A stretch of 64,000 bases of DNA from Kitasatospora kifunensis (GTDB taxonomy: Bacteria; Actinomycetota; Actinomycetes; Streptomycetales; Streptomycetaceae). Both the position numbers and the translations under genes were made by a program. The notes beneath the pieces were generated by a model. It was not told the DNA's origin. It worked only from the letters and a program-made list of their open reading frames with translations, and made no database searches. The stretch is taken from positions 5,456,001-5,520,000 of the forward strand of contig NZ_JACHJV010000001.1 in NCBI RefSeq assembly GCF_014203855.1, written 5' to 3'. Below are positions 28,017 to 35,822 of this stretch, piece after piece. How positions within the stretch are numbered: the first letter of the stretch is position 1; every line of letters begins with the position of its first letter.

Positions 28017-31000
28017 ATCTCCTCCGAGTGACGCAGACGGGCGATGGTCTCGCTGGCACGGGCGGGCCGCAGCACCCGGTGGACGGTGAGCAGGACCGGC
28101 AGCGCGGCCACCGCCGCGAGCAGCACCAGGACCTGCCCGAACGGCAGCACGACCAGCACCGCGGGCATCGGCCGGTGGGCGGCCGGGGTGAGCACGGTCA
28201 GTGGCACCACCAGGTGCGTCAGGGCCGTCCCCAGCGCGGCCCCGACGCCGAGGCCGAGGGCGATCAGGATGCCCTGTTCGGCGGCGGCGGTCCTGGCCAA
28301 CTGCCGGTGCGGGGTGCCGAGCGCGCGCAGCACGGCGAACTCGGCGGCCCGTTCGCCGGCGGCTCCCAGCGCGGCGGCCGCGAAGCCGATCGCCGCCAGC
28401 ACCGCGGCCGCGACGGTCAGCGCCAGCAGCGCGCTCTGCGGGGCGGCGCCCAACGGGTCGTCCCGCAGCCCGGACACCAGCTCCTGGTACACCTGCACCT
28501 GCGCGGGGACGGTGCCCGCCCGCAGCGCGGCGGCCGCCCGGGCCGGGACGGGGTCGTCCGGTCCGGTGCCGGGCAGCCACCACTCGGTGGGGGGCAGTGG
28601 GACGTTGTCGGCGGTGCTGAGCATCCGGTCCACGGTGGGCAGGTCGACCATCAGCGCGGTGGTCGGGCCGCCGCTGTCGCCGCCGACGCCGGGCAGTGCG
28701 GGCACCACGGCGACGATCCTGGCCCGCAGGCTGGCGGTGCCGAGCGACAGCGGGATCTGCTGGCCGACGGCGGTGCCGGTGGCGGTCAGGTAGTCCTTGG
28801 TGGCGATCGCGTTGACCGCGGCCGGCGCGGTGGCGGCCGAGGCGCCGACGGTCAGGTGGGTGACGTTGTTCAGCTGGTTCTTGGCGGCCGAGTACGTCAC
28901 GTCGAACAGGTCCGCTCCGTTCGCCGGGGCGAGGGTGGCGTGGTCCGCCGTCACCCAGGCCTGGCCCGCCGAGGTGATCGCCCGGCTCGGGCCGCCGGTC
29001 AGCTCGGTGGTGGTCATCCGATGGACCGTCAGCTGCTGCTGCAGGTCGCTCAGTGGGTCCCCGTTGTAGCTGAGCTTCACCGCGGTCAGGGTGAGCGGGT
29101 AGGCGGCCTGGCCGGCGGGGGAGGCGACGAGCGGTGCCAGATCGGCCGAGACGGTGGCGTCGCCGTTGTCCGGGACGCCCACCGCGTTGGCCTCGAAGGG
29201 GATCCCGTGGCGGTCCCGCAGCTCCAGCTGCAGGCTCGGGGCGTGGGTCCCGCCGCTCCAGACGAACTGGCCTGTGGGCACGGGGGGTGGGACGGCCAGT
29301 GTGGTGCGCACCGACAGGTCCAGGTCCAGCCGGATCGGCTTGCCGGGCAGTGTGATTCCGTCGCCGGCGTGGTCCGGGTCCGGGTCGATCAGCGGGCCGA
29401 AGAACTGCGCCGGGGTGCGTCCGCCGGTCAGGTCGGAGCGCATCCGCACCGAGCTGGCGGCGGTCTTGGCGTCGATCGCCAGCACTTGGCCGATCCGGCC
29501 TGCGTGCAGCGGCAGTTCCTGTCGCGAGACGGGCAGGAAGCGTGAGCCGCCGGGCAGTTGGTCCAGCACCCCGCCCTGGCCGAGGGCGGGCACCGCGAGG
29601 TTGGTCACCCGCAGCCCGCCGAGGCTGGCGAAGGCGGACTGGTCGCGTTGCGAGGCGCTCAGCGAGGCGCCCTGGCCGAGCGCGAGCATGCCCATCGAGA
29701 CGGCGAAGACCATCAGCAGGACCGGGCCGGCGTTGCGCCGGGGCCGACGGGCGAACTGCCAGCCGGCCAGCGCGCCGGGCAGCCCCCGCCGTCGCCCGGC
29801 CCACCGCTCGCCGAGCCGGGCGACCAGCGGCAGCAGCCGCAGCGCCAGTACGGTGCCGGCGCACAGCGCCAGGGTGGGCGCGGTGACCAGCACCGGGTCC
29901 AGGCCAAGGCGCCCGTTGGCGTCGGCGGACAGCGCCGCGCCGCCGGTCTGGGCCGCGCCCGCCGCCGTGGCGGAGACGCTGCTGCCCGGCCCGGAGCCGT
30001 AGTGCGCGAGCTGGAAGTAGGCGAGGACGGCCAGCGCGAGCAGCGCGAGGTCGGCGCCCGAGCGGCCGAGCCCGGAGACCAGTGCCTGTCGGCGGCCGGC
30101 CCGGCGCAGCAGCACCGAGGGGCCCAGCAGCCGGACCATCGTGGGCACCAGCACGACGAGCACCGACCCGACGGCTATCGCGAGCGCCAGCAGCCAGGAG
30201 TCGAGCGAGGGCCCGCCGCTCAGCCGCACCTTGGCGTGGGCCAGTGGGCCGTAGTGGCTCATGAGGGCCAGCAGCGCGGGGGTGAGCGGTGGGGCGAGCA
30301 GGACGGCCGGCAGCGCGAGCAGGCCGGCCTCCAGCGCGCTCAGCGCGGCGATCCGGCGTGCGGTCGCGCCACGCGCGGTGAGCAGGGTGTTCTCGGTGGC
30401 CTGACGCTCACTCAGCAGCCGGGTCACCAGGACCAGGGCGGCGATCGCCAGCACGGCCAGTTGGAGCGCGCCGATCACCAGGGTGGAGCGGGCCACCAGC
30501 AGGTCGTTGTGCAGGTCGTCCAGGGCGCCGGGCAGCGAGCTGGTCGCGGTGAAGCCGGTGCTTTTCTGGAAGGCGGCGATCTGCTTGGCGGTGCGGTCCC
30601 GCAGTGCGTCCAGCTCGGTGTTCCTGGCGTGCGAGAAGTCGCCGGTCAGCAGCCAGTTGAGGCCCTGCTCGGGGATCGCGCCGCTGCTGAAGACGGAGCC
30701 CTGGACCAGCATCGGGCCGTAGGTGGTGAAGCCGTTGACCGTCACTCCGTGCCCGCCGAGCGGGTCGAGCTGCCAGTAGGGATCGGTCGCGTCGGCGGGG
30801 TGGTAGATGCCGGTGATCAGCACGTCCAGGCTGGAGCCGTCGAACCGGTCGACCAGGTGCAGCGCGGTCGGCAGGGTCTGGGGTTGCAGGCCGAGCCGGT
30901 GGGTCACGGCGTCGGGCACGGCCACCTGGACCGGGCCCCCGGGGGCGGCGGCCTCGGGCAGCCGGCCCGCGCCGAGGGTGACCTGGGCCGGGTCGAGCGA

Positions 31001-31372
31001 GGCGAGCAGGGTCAGGTCGGGGTCGACCGGCTTGCCGTTCGCGTCGGTGGCACCGGTGGCCGGCAGGCCGTAGGCGTGGCTGCGGCCGAGCTCGTGCACC
31101 TGGGCGGGCAGCGGGCCGAAGATCCTCGTCGCCAGCCCGTTGACCTGCTGCTCGGCCGCCGCCTGCCCCGAGCCGACGCTGTCGTCGGTGATCTGGACGG
31201 TGGCCCTGGCCCGGTCCTGGACGGCCATCGCGCGGCGCACCCCGGCGTCGCCCACCCCGGTCTGGAAGGCGTCCAGCGCGCAGAGCACGGTGGCGCTCAG
31301 CACGATGGTCAGCACCGCCGCCATGGCCAGTGCCAGCCTGCTGCGCAGTCTGCGCAGGACAAAGCCGCCCAT
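28013..31372 (-). CDS. FtsX-like ABC permease (first gene of the exporter operon)
   Basis: The protein is 1119 aa from the ATG at 31372, with GGAGGG about 9 bases upstream. It begins with a basic stretch and a membrane helix (LRSRLALAMAAVLTIVLSATVLC), then a ~260-residue extracytoplasmic domain, a four-helix core, and a second extracytoplasmic domain of about 300 residues. It ends with a typical FtsX C-terminal triple-helix unit (AEFAVLRALGTPHRQLARTAAAEQG). It is translationally coupled to the second permease through a 4-base overlap. Two dissimilar permeases with one ATPase suggest a heteromeric exporter. The substrate is unknown, and no sensor kinase is adjacent. Confidence 0.88.
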   Translation of the reverse strand: MGGFVLRRLRSRLALAMAAVLTIVLSATVLCALDAFQTGVGDAGVRRAMAVQDRARATVQITDDSVGSGQAAAEQQVNGLATRIFGPLPAQVHELGRSHAYGLPATGATDANGKPVDPDLTLLASLDPAQVTLGAGRLPEAAAPGGPVQVAVPDAVTHRLGLQPQTLPTALHLVDRFDGSSLDVLITGIYHPADATDPYWQLDPLGGHGVTVNGFTTYGPMLVQGSVFSSGAIPEQGLNWLLTGDFSHARNTELDALRDRTAKQIAAFQKSTGFTATSSLPGALDDLHNDLLVARSTLVIGALQLAVLAIAALVLVTRLLSERQATENTLLTARGATARRIAALSALEAGLLALPAVLLAPPLTPALLALMSHYGPLAHAKVRLSGGPSLDSWLLALAIAVGSVLVVLVPTMVRLLGPSVLLRRAGRRQALVSGLGRSGADLALLALAVLAYFQLAHYGSGPGSSVSATAAGAAQTGGAALSADANGRLGLDPVLVTAPTLALCAGTVLALRLLPLVARLGERWAGRRRGLPGALAGWQFARRPRRNAGPVLLMVFAVSMGMLALGQGASLSASQRDQSAFASLGGLRVTNLAVPALGQGGVLDQLPGGSRFLPVSRQELPLHAGRIGQVLAIDAKTAASSVRMRSDLTGGRTPAQFFGPLIDPDPDHAGDGITLPGKPIRLDLDLSVRTTLAVPPPVPTGQFVWSGGTHAPSLQLELRDRHGIPFEANAVGVPDNGDATVSADLAPLVASPAGQAAYPLTLTAVKLSYNGDPLSDLQQQLTVHRMTTTELTGGPSRAITSAGQAWVTADHATLAPANGADLFDVTYSAAKNQLNNVTHLTVGASAATAPAAVNAIATKDYLTATGTAVGQQIPLSLGTASLRARIVAVVPALPGVGGDSGGPTTALMVDLPTVDRMLSTADNVPLPPTEWWLPGTGPDDPVPARAAAALRAGTVPAQVQVYQELVSGLRDDPLGAAPQSALLALTVAAAVLAAIGFAAAALGAAGERAAEFAVLRALGTPHRQLARTAAAEQGILIALGLGVGAALGTALTHLVVPLTVLTPAAHRPMPAVLVVLPFGQVLVLLAAVAALPVLLTVHRVLRPARASETIARLRHSEEM

Positions 31373-31593
31373 CGATGCCGTCCCTCCCCGAAGTCCCCGA
31401 TGTCACCCCGACTCGGTGCGGCGCGGGGCACGCGGGGCTGGACGGGTAGTCGAGCACCGGCGTGCGGAACCCCCGCACCGAATAACGGGCGATGCTGTCA
31501 GAGGACTTAAAGAATCGGAAGGGTTTTGCAAAAAGGGGGTCAGTAACGAAAGTAAATACGCGCAGAGCATGTCAAAAAGCAACCACGCTGAGG
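31373..31593 (-). promoter_or_regulatory. AT-rich promoter region of the ABC exporter operon
   Basis: The stretch 31500-31595 is clearly AT-rich for this genome. On the minus strand it contains TTGACA (31575-31570), a good -35 candidate; the matching -10 is not clear. The GlbO gene stops at 31594, so this region also holds the 3' end of that gene. Confidence 0.4.
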
Positions 31594-31995
31594 TCAGTGC
31601 GAGTTGACCATCGAGGCGGCCGCGTAGCTCAGGTACTCCCACAACTGCTGCTCGGCCTGCGGGGCCAGCGCGAGCTCGTCCACCGCCGCCCGCATGTGCC
31701 GCAGCCAGGCGTCGTGCGCGGCCTGGTCGACCTTGAACGGCACGTGCCGCATCCGCAGCCGCGGGTGCCCGCGCTGCTCGCTGTAGGTGCGCGGCCCGCC
31801 CCAGTACTGGATCAGGAACAGGGCCAGCCGCTCCTCGGCGCCGGCCAGGTCCTGCTCGGGGTACATCGGGCGCAGCACCTCGTCCCCGGCCACCCCTTGG
31901 TAGAAGAGGTGCACCAGCCGACGGAAGGTGGCCTCGCCGCCCACCGTCTCGAAGAAGCTCTCCTCGCGAGTCTCGTCACGCCCGATCTCAGTCAC
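31594..31995 (-). CDS. glbO: Group II truncated haemoglobin
   Basis: The 133-aa protein shows the group II 2-on-2 globin pattern: FFETVGGEATFRRLVHLFYQGVAGDEVLRPMYPE at the N-terminus, YWGGPRTYSEQRGHPRLRMRH containing the group II WGG region and the proximal His of the RMRHVPF motif, and a terminal LWEYLSYAA helix. TrHbO binds O2 at the haem and in mycobacteria is associated with the membrane and respiratory chain. It is a single gene with its own start, not part of the exporter operon beyond common direction. A strong hairpin about 60 bp upstream of its start belongs to the FHA-gene operon. Confidence 0.93.
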   Translation of the reverse strand: MTEIGRDETREESFFETVGGEATFRRLVHLFYQGVAGDEVLRPMYPEQDLAGAEERLALFLIQYWGGPRTYSEQRGHPRLRMRHVPFKVDQAAHDAWLRHMRAAVDELALAPQAEQQLWEYLSYAAASMVNSH

Positions 31996-32052
31996 CCGAC
32001 CATGGTCGCAGACCGGCGCCGGAGCCGGGAAGCGCGACCTTGGTCGTACGAC

Positions 32053-32082
32053 CCGGGCCCCGGCCAGGTGGCCGGGGCCCGG
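32053..32082 (-). terminator. Terminator of the GlnX-to-FHA operon
   Basis: A perfect 13-bp G/C stem (32053-32065 with 32070-32082) and an AGGT loop lie immediately 3' of the FHA-gene stop at 32096. Confidence 0.75.
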
Positions 32083-32095
32083 TGGGCGGGTGCGG

Positions 32096-33172
32096 TCAGG
32101 CCCGCACCATGGTGATCGTGGTCCAGGCGCCGATGTGGATCCGGTCGCCCTCGTTCAACGGGATCGCGGTGTGCGGCGCCAGTGGCTCGGCGCCGCCGTT
32201 GAGCGTGGTGCCGTTGGTGGAGTCCTGGTCGACCAGCACCCAGCTGCCGTCCGGCTGCTCGGCCAGCAACGCGTGCTGGTGCGAGGCGCCCGGGTCCTCC
32301 GGCGGCACCGACAGGTCGATCTCCGGGACGGTGCCCCGGTGCTGGCTGCGCCGCCCGATCCGCAGCTGCCCCCGACCGGTGATCGGGATCCGCCGCTCGG
32401 GGCAGTACGGCGGGAAGAAGAGCCCGGAGGCCTCGGGGCCGCTGCGCGCCATCATGTCGGTGAAGTACTGCCGGTCGGCGCTGACCACGGCCACCCAGGT
32501 GGAGCGCACCGGCTCCGCCTGGTGGACCTGGGTCGAGGGCGGCGCCAGGTGGAACGAGGTGCCGTACGGGTCCCTGGAGGGCGCCTGCTGCTGCTCGGGC
32601 GCGGGCGGATAGCCCGGCAGCCCGTGCTGCTGTTGCTGCTGCTCGGGTGCGGGTGGCGGGTACCCGGGCAGGCCGTGCTGCTGCTGGTGCTCGGGCGCCG
32701 GCGGATACCCGGTCAGGCCCTGCTGCTCGGCCCCCGGCGGCGGGTACCCGGGCGGGCCCTGCTGCTCGGGCGGCGCGGGGTAGCCGGGCGCGCCGCCCGG
32801 CGGCGGGTAGCCGTAGCCGCCCTGGGGCGGGCCCTGCGGTGCCGGGCCCGGCTGCTGGAAGCCGTAGCCCGGGGACTGCTGCCCGGCGCCGGCGGCCAGC
32901 TCGTAGTCGTAGCCGCACTCCTCGCAGTACCGCCCGGTCTGCGGGGTCCGGCAGATCGGGCAGGTGATCAGCCCCTCGGTCGCGGCGGCGTAGCCCCCGG
33001 GCATGCCGTGCCCCTGGGGCGGTCCCGGCGGCATCGGCGGCGGTGGCGGCAGCTGGTACGGGTCCCCGCCGACCGAGCCCGGCACCGGGCCGGAGGCCGG
33101 TTGCATCGGGAAGCCGCAGAAGTCGCACCAGTCCTCGGCCTGCGACTCATGGCCCCTAGGGCAGATCGGCAT
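32096..33172 (-). CDS. Zinc-ribbon and FHA-domain phosphothreonine-binding protein
   Basis: The 358-aa protein begins at the ATG at 33172 (MPICPRGHES), preceded by a GGGGGA element; a GTG at 33184 is an alternative. An N-terminal zinc ribbon (CPRGHESQAEDWCDFCGFP) and a second CxxC pair (CPICRTPQTGRYCEECG near 75-95) lead into a long Pro/Gln/Gly-rich linker. A C-terminal FHA domain covers about residues 265-358 (IGRRSQHRG, GASHQHA, DSTNGTTLN with the conserved S, H and N residues). The domain should bind a phosphothreonine peptide, and in this operon the obvious writer is PknG and the eraser the PP2C protein. It occupies the position of a GarA/OdhI-like reader, but the usual N-terminal ETTS phosphosite is not seen. 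Confidence 0.88.
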   Translation of the reverse strand: MPICPRGHESQAEDWCDFCGFPMQPASGPVPGSVGGDPYQLPPPPPMPPGPPQGHGMPGGYAAATEGLITCPICRTPQTGRYCEECGYDYELAAGAGQQSPGYGFQQPGPAPQGPPQGGYGYPPPGGAPGYPAPPEQQGPPGYPPPGAEQQGLTGYPPAPEHQQQHGLPGYPPPAPEQQQQQHGLPGYPPAPEQQQAPSRDPYGTSFHLAPPSTQVHQAEPVRSTWVAVVSADRQYFTDMMARSGPEASGLFFPPYCPERRIPITGRGQLRIGRRSQHRGTVPEIDLSVPPEDPGASHQHALLAEQPDGSWVLVDQDSTNGTTLNGGAEPLAPHTAIPLNEGDRIHIGAWTTITMVRA

Positions 33173-33226
33173 CAAGTCCCCCACATCTGAGCAGGTCCGG
33201 CCCGAAGCGGTACCAGGTCACAAAGG

Positions 33227-34573
33227 TCACTTCTTCACGCGAACGGTCTTGGTGGAGCGGGTCTCCAGCGTCATCGAGTCGGCCTCGCTCACATCCTTAC
33301 GGAACCGAACCGTACCCTCCTTCGGGTCCACCACATCCACCACCTTCTGCAGAAGCTTGAAGGTGCCCTCGTTGCCGGTCTGGTGGGCCAGGCGTACGGC
33401 GGCGCCGAGCTTGGCGGTGGCCCGGTCCAGGTCACCCGCCCGGTGCGCCTCCAGACCCTCCTGGATCGACTCGGCGAGTTCGGCCTGGCCGGTGTAGTGC
33501 GCGACCTGCGGGCTGATCCGGGTGGAGGAGGACAGGTCGTCGGTCCAGACCGCCTTGACCAGGCCCTGGGAGAGCGCCTCGGTGGAGCCGTCGGGCTGCG
33601 GCAGCACCAGCGAGATCCGGGCGGCGAGCATCTCGTTGCCGACCGCGGCCGTGGGGACCTCCACGCAGACGTGGTAGTCGCGGCTCTCGTCGCCCCACGA
33701 GCCGGTCGGGTAGTCGCCGGCCCGCGGCCCTGCCTCCACGCGGCGCTCCGTGAGGTCCTCCAGGTTCGGGGCGACCTGCTTGACGAACTTGACGGTCGCG
33801 TTGGCCGGCGTCCAGATCCGCAGCGCCACGTCCGCGACCTGCTTGCCCATCGCGGCTTCCATCATCGAGCGGAAGTCGTCGGCCAGGCCCGAGGGTTCGG
33901 CCACGATGTCCACCGTGCCGAGCAGCGCGGAGGAGATCCGGCGCAGCTCGGCGATCTCCCAGTCCGTCCCCACCCCGCGGCAGTCGGCGGTGAAGTGGCC
34001 GCTCACCCGGTCCAGGACCCGCTGCAGGTCCTCCGGCTTCTCGTGCTCGTTGCGTCCGTCGGTGAGCAGGATGCCGTGCCGGATGGCGAAGTCACGGCGG
34101 GTCAGGAAGAGCTTGTCGGCCAGCGTCAGCCAGGTGCCGATGGCGGTGCCGCCGCCCGCGGTGAGCTTGCGCAGCGACTGCTTGGCCGCCTCCCGGGTGG
34201 CCGGCGAGGCGATCGCCAGGCCGCCGTCGCCCGGGTAGACCTCCTTGGCCTCGTGGGTGCCGGCCACCACCGCGAAGGCGACGCCGTCGCGCACGGTGTC
34301 GATCGCCACGGCGGTGGCGTCGCGGGCGTTGCGCATCTTGGTCGGCGGGTAGTCCATCGAGCCGGAGCAGTCCACCATCAGCACCACGGCCGCGCTCTGG
34401 CCCGCGCTGCCCGCGCCGTCGGCCACGCCCAGCGGCCGGCCACCGGTGGTGCCACCACCGGTGGCGGTGACGGTGACGATCGCGTTGACCTCGCGGGCAC
34501 CCTCGGCGAGGTACTCGTTCTGGAAGATGTCGGTGGTGAAGCGGGGCAGGTTCGACTTGGCGAGACTGGCCAT
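33227..34573 (-). CDS. VWA-domain protein of the PknG operon
   Basis: The 448-aa protein has a von Willebrand A domain at about residues 60-235. The MIDAS metal site is intact (DCSGSMD, the Thr of GGTAIGT, and the Asp of LLTDGRN). The C-terminal half is beta-rich, then helical (LAESIQEGLEAHRAGDLDRATAKL), and ends with a basic tail. No signal peptide is present, so it is cytosolic. VWA proteins of this kind are metal-dependent binding partners; the ligand is unknown. It lies between the PP2C and FHA genes on one transcript, with short gaps of 54 and 54 bp. The start ATG at 34573 is well placed. Confidence 0.88.
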   Translation of the reverse strand: MASLAKSNLPRFTTDIFQNEYLAEGAREVNAIVTVTATGGGTTGGRPLGVADGAGSAGQSAAVVLMVDCSGSMDYPPTKMRNARDATAVAIDTVRDGVAFAVVAGTHEAKEVYPGDGGLAIASPATREAAKQSLRKLTAGGGTAIGTWLTLADKLFLTRRDFAIRHGILLTDGRNEHEKPEDLQRVLDRVSGHFTADCRGVGTDWEIAELRRISSALLGTVDIVAEPSGLADDFRSMMEAAMGKQVADVALRIWTPANATVKFVKQVAPNLEDLTERRVEAGPRAGDYPTGSWGDESRDYHVCVEVPTAAVGNEMLAARISLVLPQPDGSTEALSQGLVKAVWTDDLSSSTRISPQVAHYTGQAELAESIQEGLEAHRAGDLDRATAKLGAAVRLAHQTGNEGTFKLLQKVVDVVDPKEGTVRFRKDVSEADSMTLETRSTKTVRVKK

Positions 34574-34627
34574 GGCCGTGGACTCCTGAAGCGTGGAAAA
34601 GGGATGTGGGTGGCCGGGGAAGCGTCG

Positions 34628-35818
34628 TCAGCGCGGCGGCAGTGGCGGATGCGGCGGCAGCGGCGGCAACGGCGGCGCGGCCGAGGGAGCCGGCGGGGCG
34701 GGTACCGTGGCCTGCTCGGCGGGCGGCACGGTGATCACCGGGAGGTCGACCAGGGTGTCGGTGTAGCCGCCGGCCGGGTCGGGCAGCACCGGCAGCAGCG
34801 CCACCGTGATGTTGTCGTGCCCGCCGGCCGCGACCGCGAAGGCCACCAGCGCCCGGGCCGCGCGCAGCGGGTCCTGCCGGGCGTTGAAGCGCACCAGGTC
34901 GGCCAGCTCGGTGGCCGCCTCGGCGTAGTTCCACAGCCCGTCGGTGCAGATCAGCAGCACGCCGGGGACGTGCGGGGTGAAGGCGATGGTGTGCGGCTCG
35001 ACCTCCTCGGCGTCCGCGCCCAGCCAGCCGGTGATCGCGTGCGCGCGGGCGTCCGCGTAGGCCTCGGCCTCGCTCATCAGGCCGGCCGCCACCATGCCGG
35101 CCGCCCAGGAGTCGTCCTCGGTCAGCCGGTAGGGCTCGGCGCCTGCCCGGTCGTCCGGGATCCAGTAGGCCCGGCTGTCGCCGACCCAGCCCACCGTGAT
35201 CACCCCGGCCGCCGCGACCGCGCCGACGAAGGTGCAGGCGGGGGCGTTGCGGCCGGGCTGCCGGTCGCCGTCGCGGCCCAGTTCGGCGACCGCCTCGGCC
35301 GCCGTCAGGATCGCCTTGCGCATCGCCGGTTCCGGCGCCAGGCCGTGCTCCAGCGCGGTCAGCAGCGCCTCGCTGGCGCTGTCGGCGGCGGCCTGTGAGG
35401 CCTCGTCGGGCCGGGTGGCCGAGGAGACCCCGTCGCAGACCACCGCGACCTGGGCGCTCTCGCCGCCCGGCAGCGAGGTGGCCGCCACCGCGAAGGCGTC
35501 CTCGTTGCGGTGGTGGCGCACGCCCCGGTCGCTCACCCCGGCCACCCCGGACAGCTCGCGCTCCTGGTGGTCGCGCGGGCGCGGCTGGGCGCCGCCGCAG
35601 GCCTCGCAGTAGCCGTCGGGGGAGACCTGCGGCGAACCGCAGTGCACGCAGCCGTTCGGCGCCCGCAGCTCGAAGTCGTCCAGCTCGTCCGCCGCGGCCT
35701 GGCCCGGCGGACGAGCGCGCTCGGCGGCCGCCGACAGGTTGCGTCCGCAGGCGCCGCAGAAGGCGTCCTCCGGGTCGAGCGGCTCGGCGCAGAACGGGCA
35801 GACCCTCTGATGCTCCAT
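34628..35818 (-). CDS. PP2C-family protein phosphatase with zinc ribbons
   Basis: The 396-aa protein has two N-terminal CxxC ribbons (CPFCAEPLDPEDAFCGACG and CVHCGSPQVSPDGYCEACG). A PPM/PP2C domain runs from about residue 90 to 345. Metal-site motifs are visible: RHHRNEDAF, VVCDGVSS, GWVGDSRAYW, the CTDGLWNY block and GHDNITVAL. The C-terminus is a Pro-rich tail (SAAPPLPPLPPHPPLPPR). It should dephosphorylate Ser/Thr residues placed by the PknG-like kinase whose gene is 5 bases upstream. No membrane segment is seen. Confidence 0.92.
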   Translation of the reverse strand: MEHQRVCPFCAEPLDPEDAFCGACGRNLSAAAERARPPGQAAADELDDFELRAPNGCVHCGSPQVSPDGYCEACGGAQPRPRDHQERELSGVAGVSDRGVRHHRNEDAFAVAATSLPGGESAQVAVVCDGVSSATRPDEASQAAADSASEALLTALEHGLAPEPAMRKAILTAAEAVAELGRDGDRQPGRNAPACTFVGAVAAAGVITVGWVGDSRAYWIPDDRAGAEPYRLTEDDSWAAGMVAAGLMSEAEAYADARAHAITGWLGADAEEVEPHTIAFTPHVPGVLLICTDGLWNYAEAATELADLVRFNARQDPLRAARALVAFAVAAGGHDNITVALLPVLPDPAGGYTDTLVDLPVITVPPAEQATVPAPPAPSAAPPLPPLPPHPPLPPR

Positions 35819-35822
35819 CAGC

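Noticed and set aside
29558..31510. 650-aa plus-strand reading frame
   Set aside because: It is antisense to the first permease, which has a full set of FtsX features and correct overlap with its partner.
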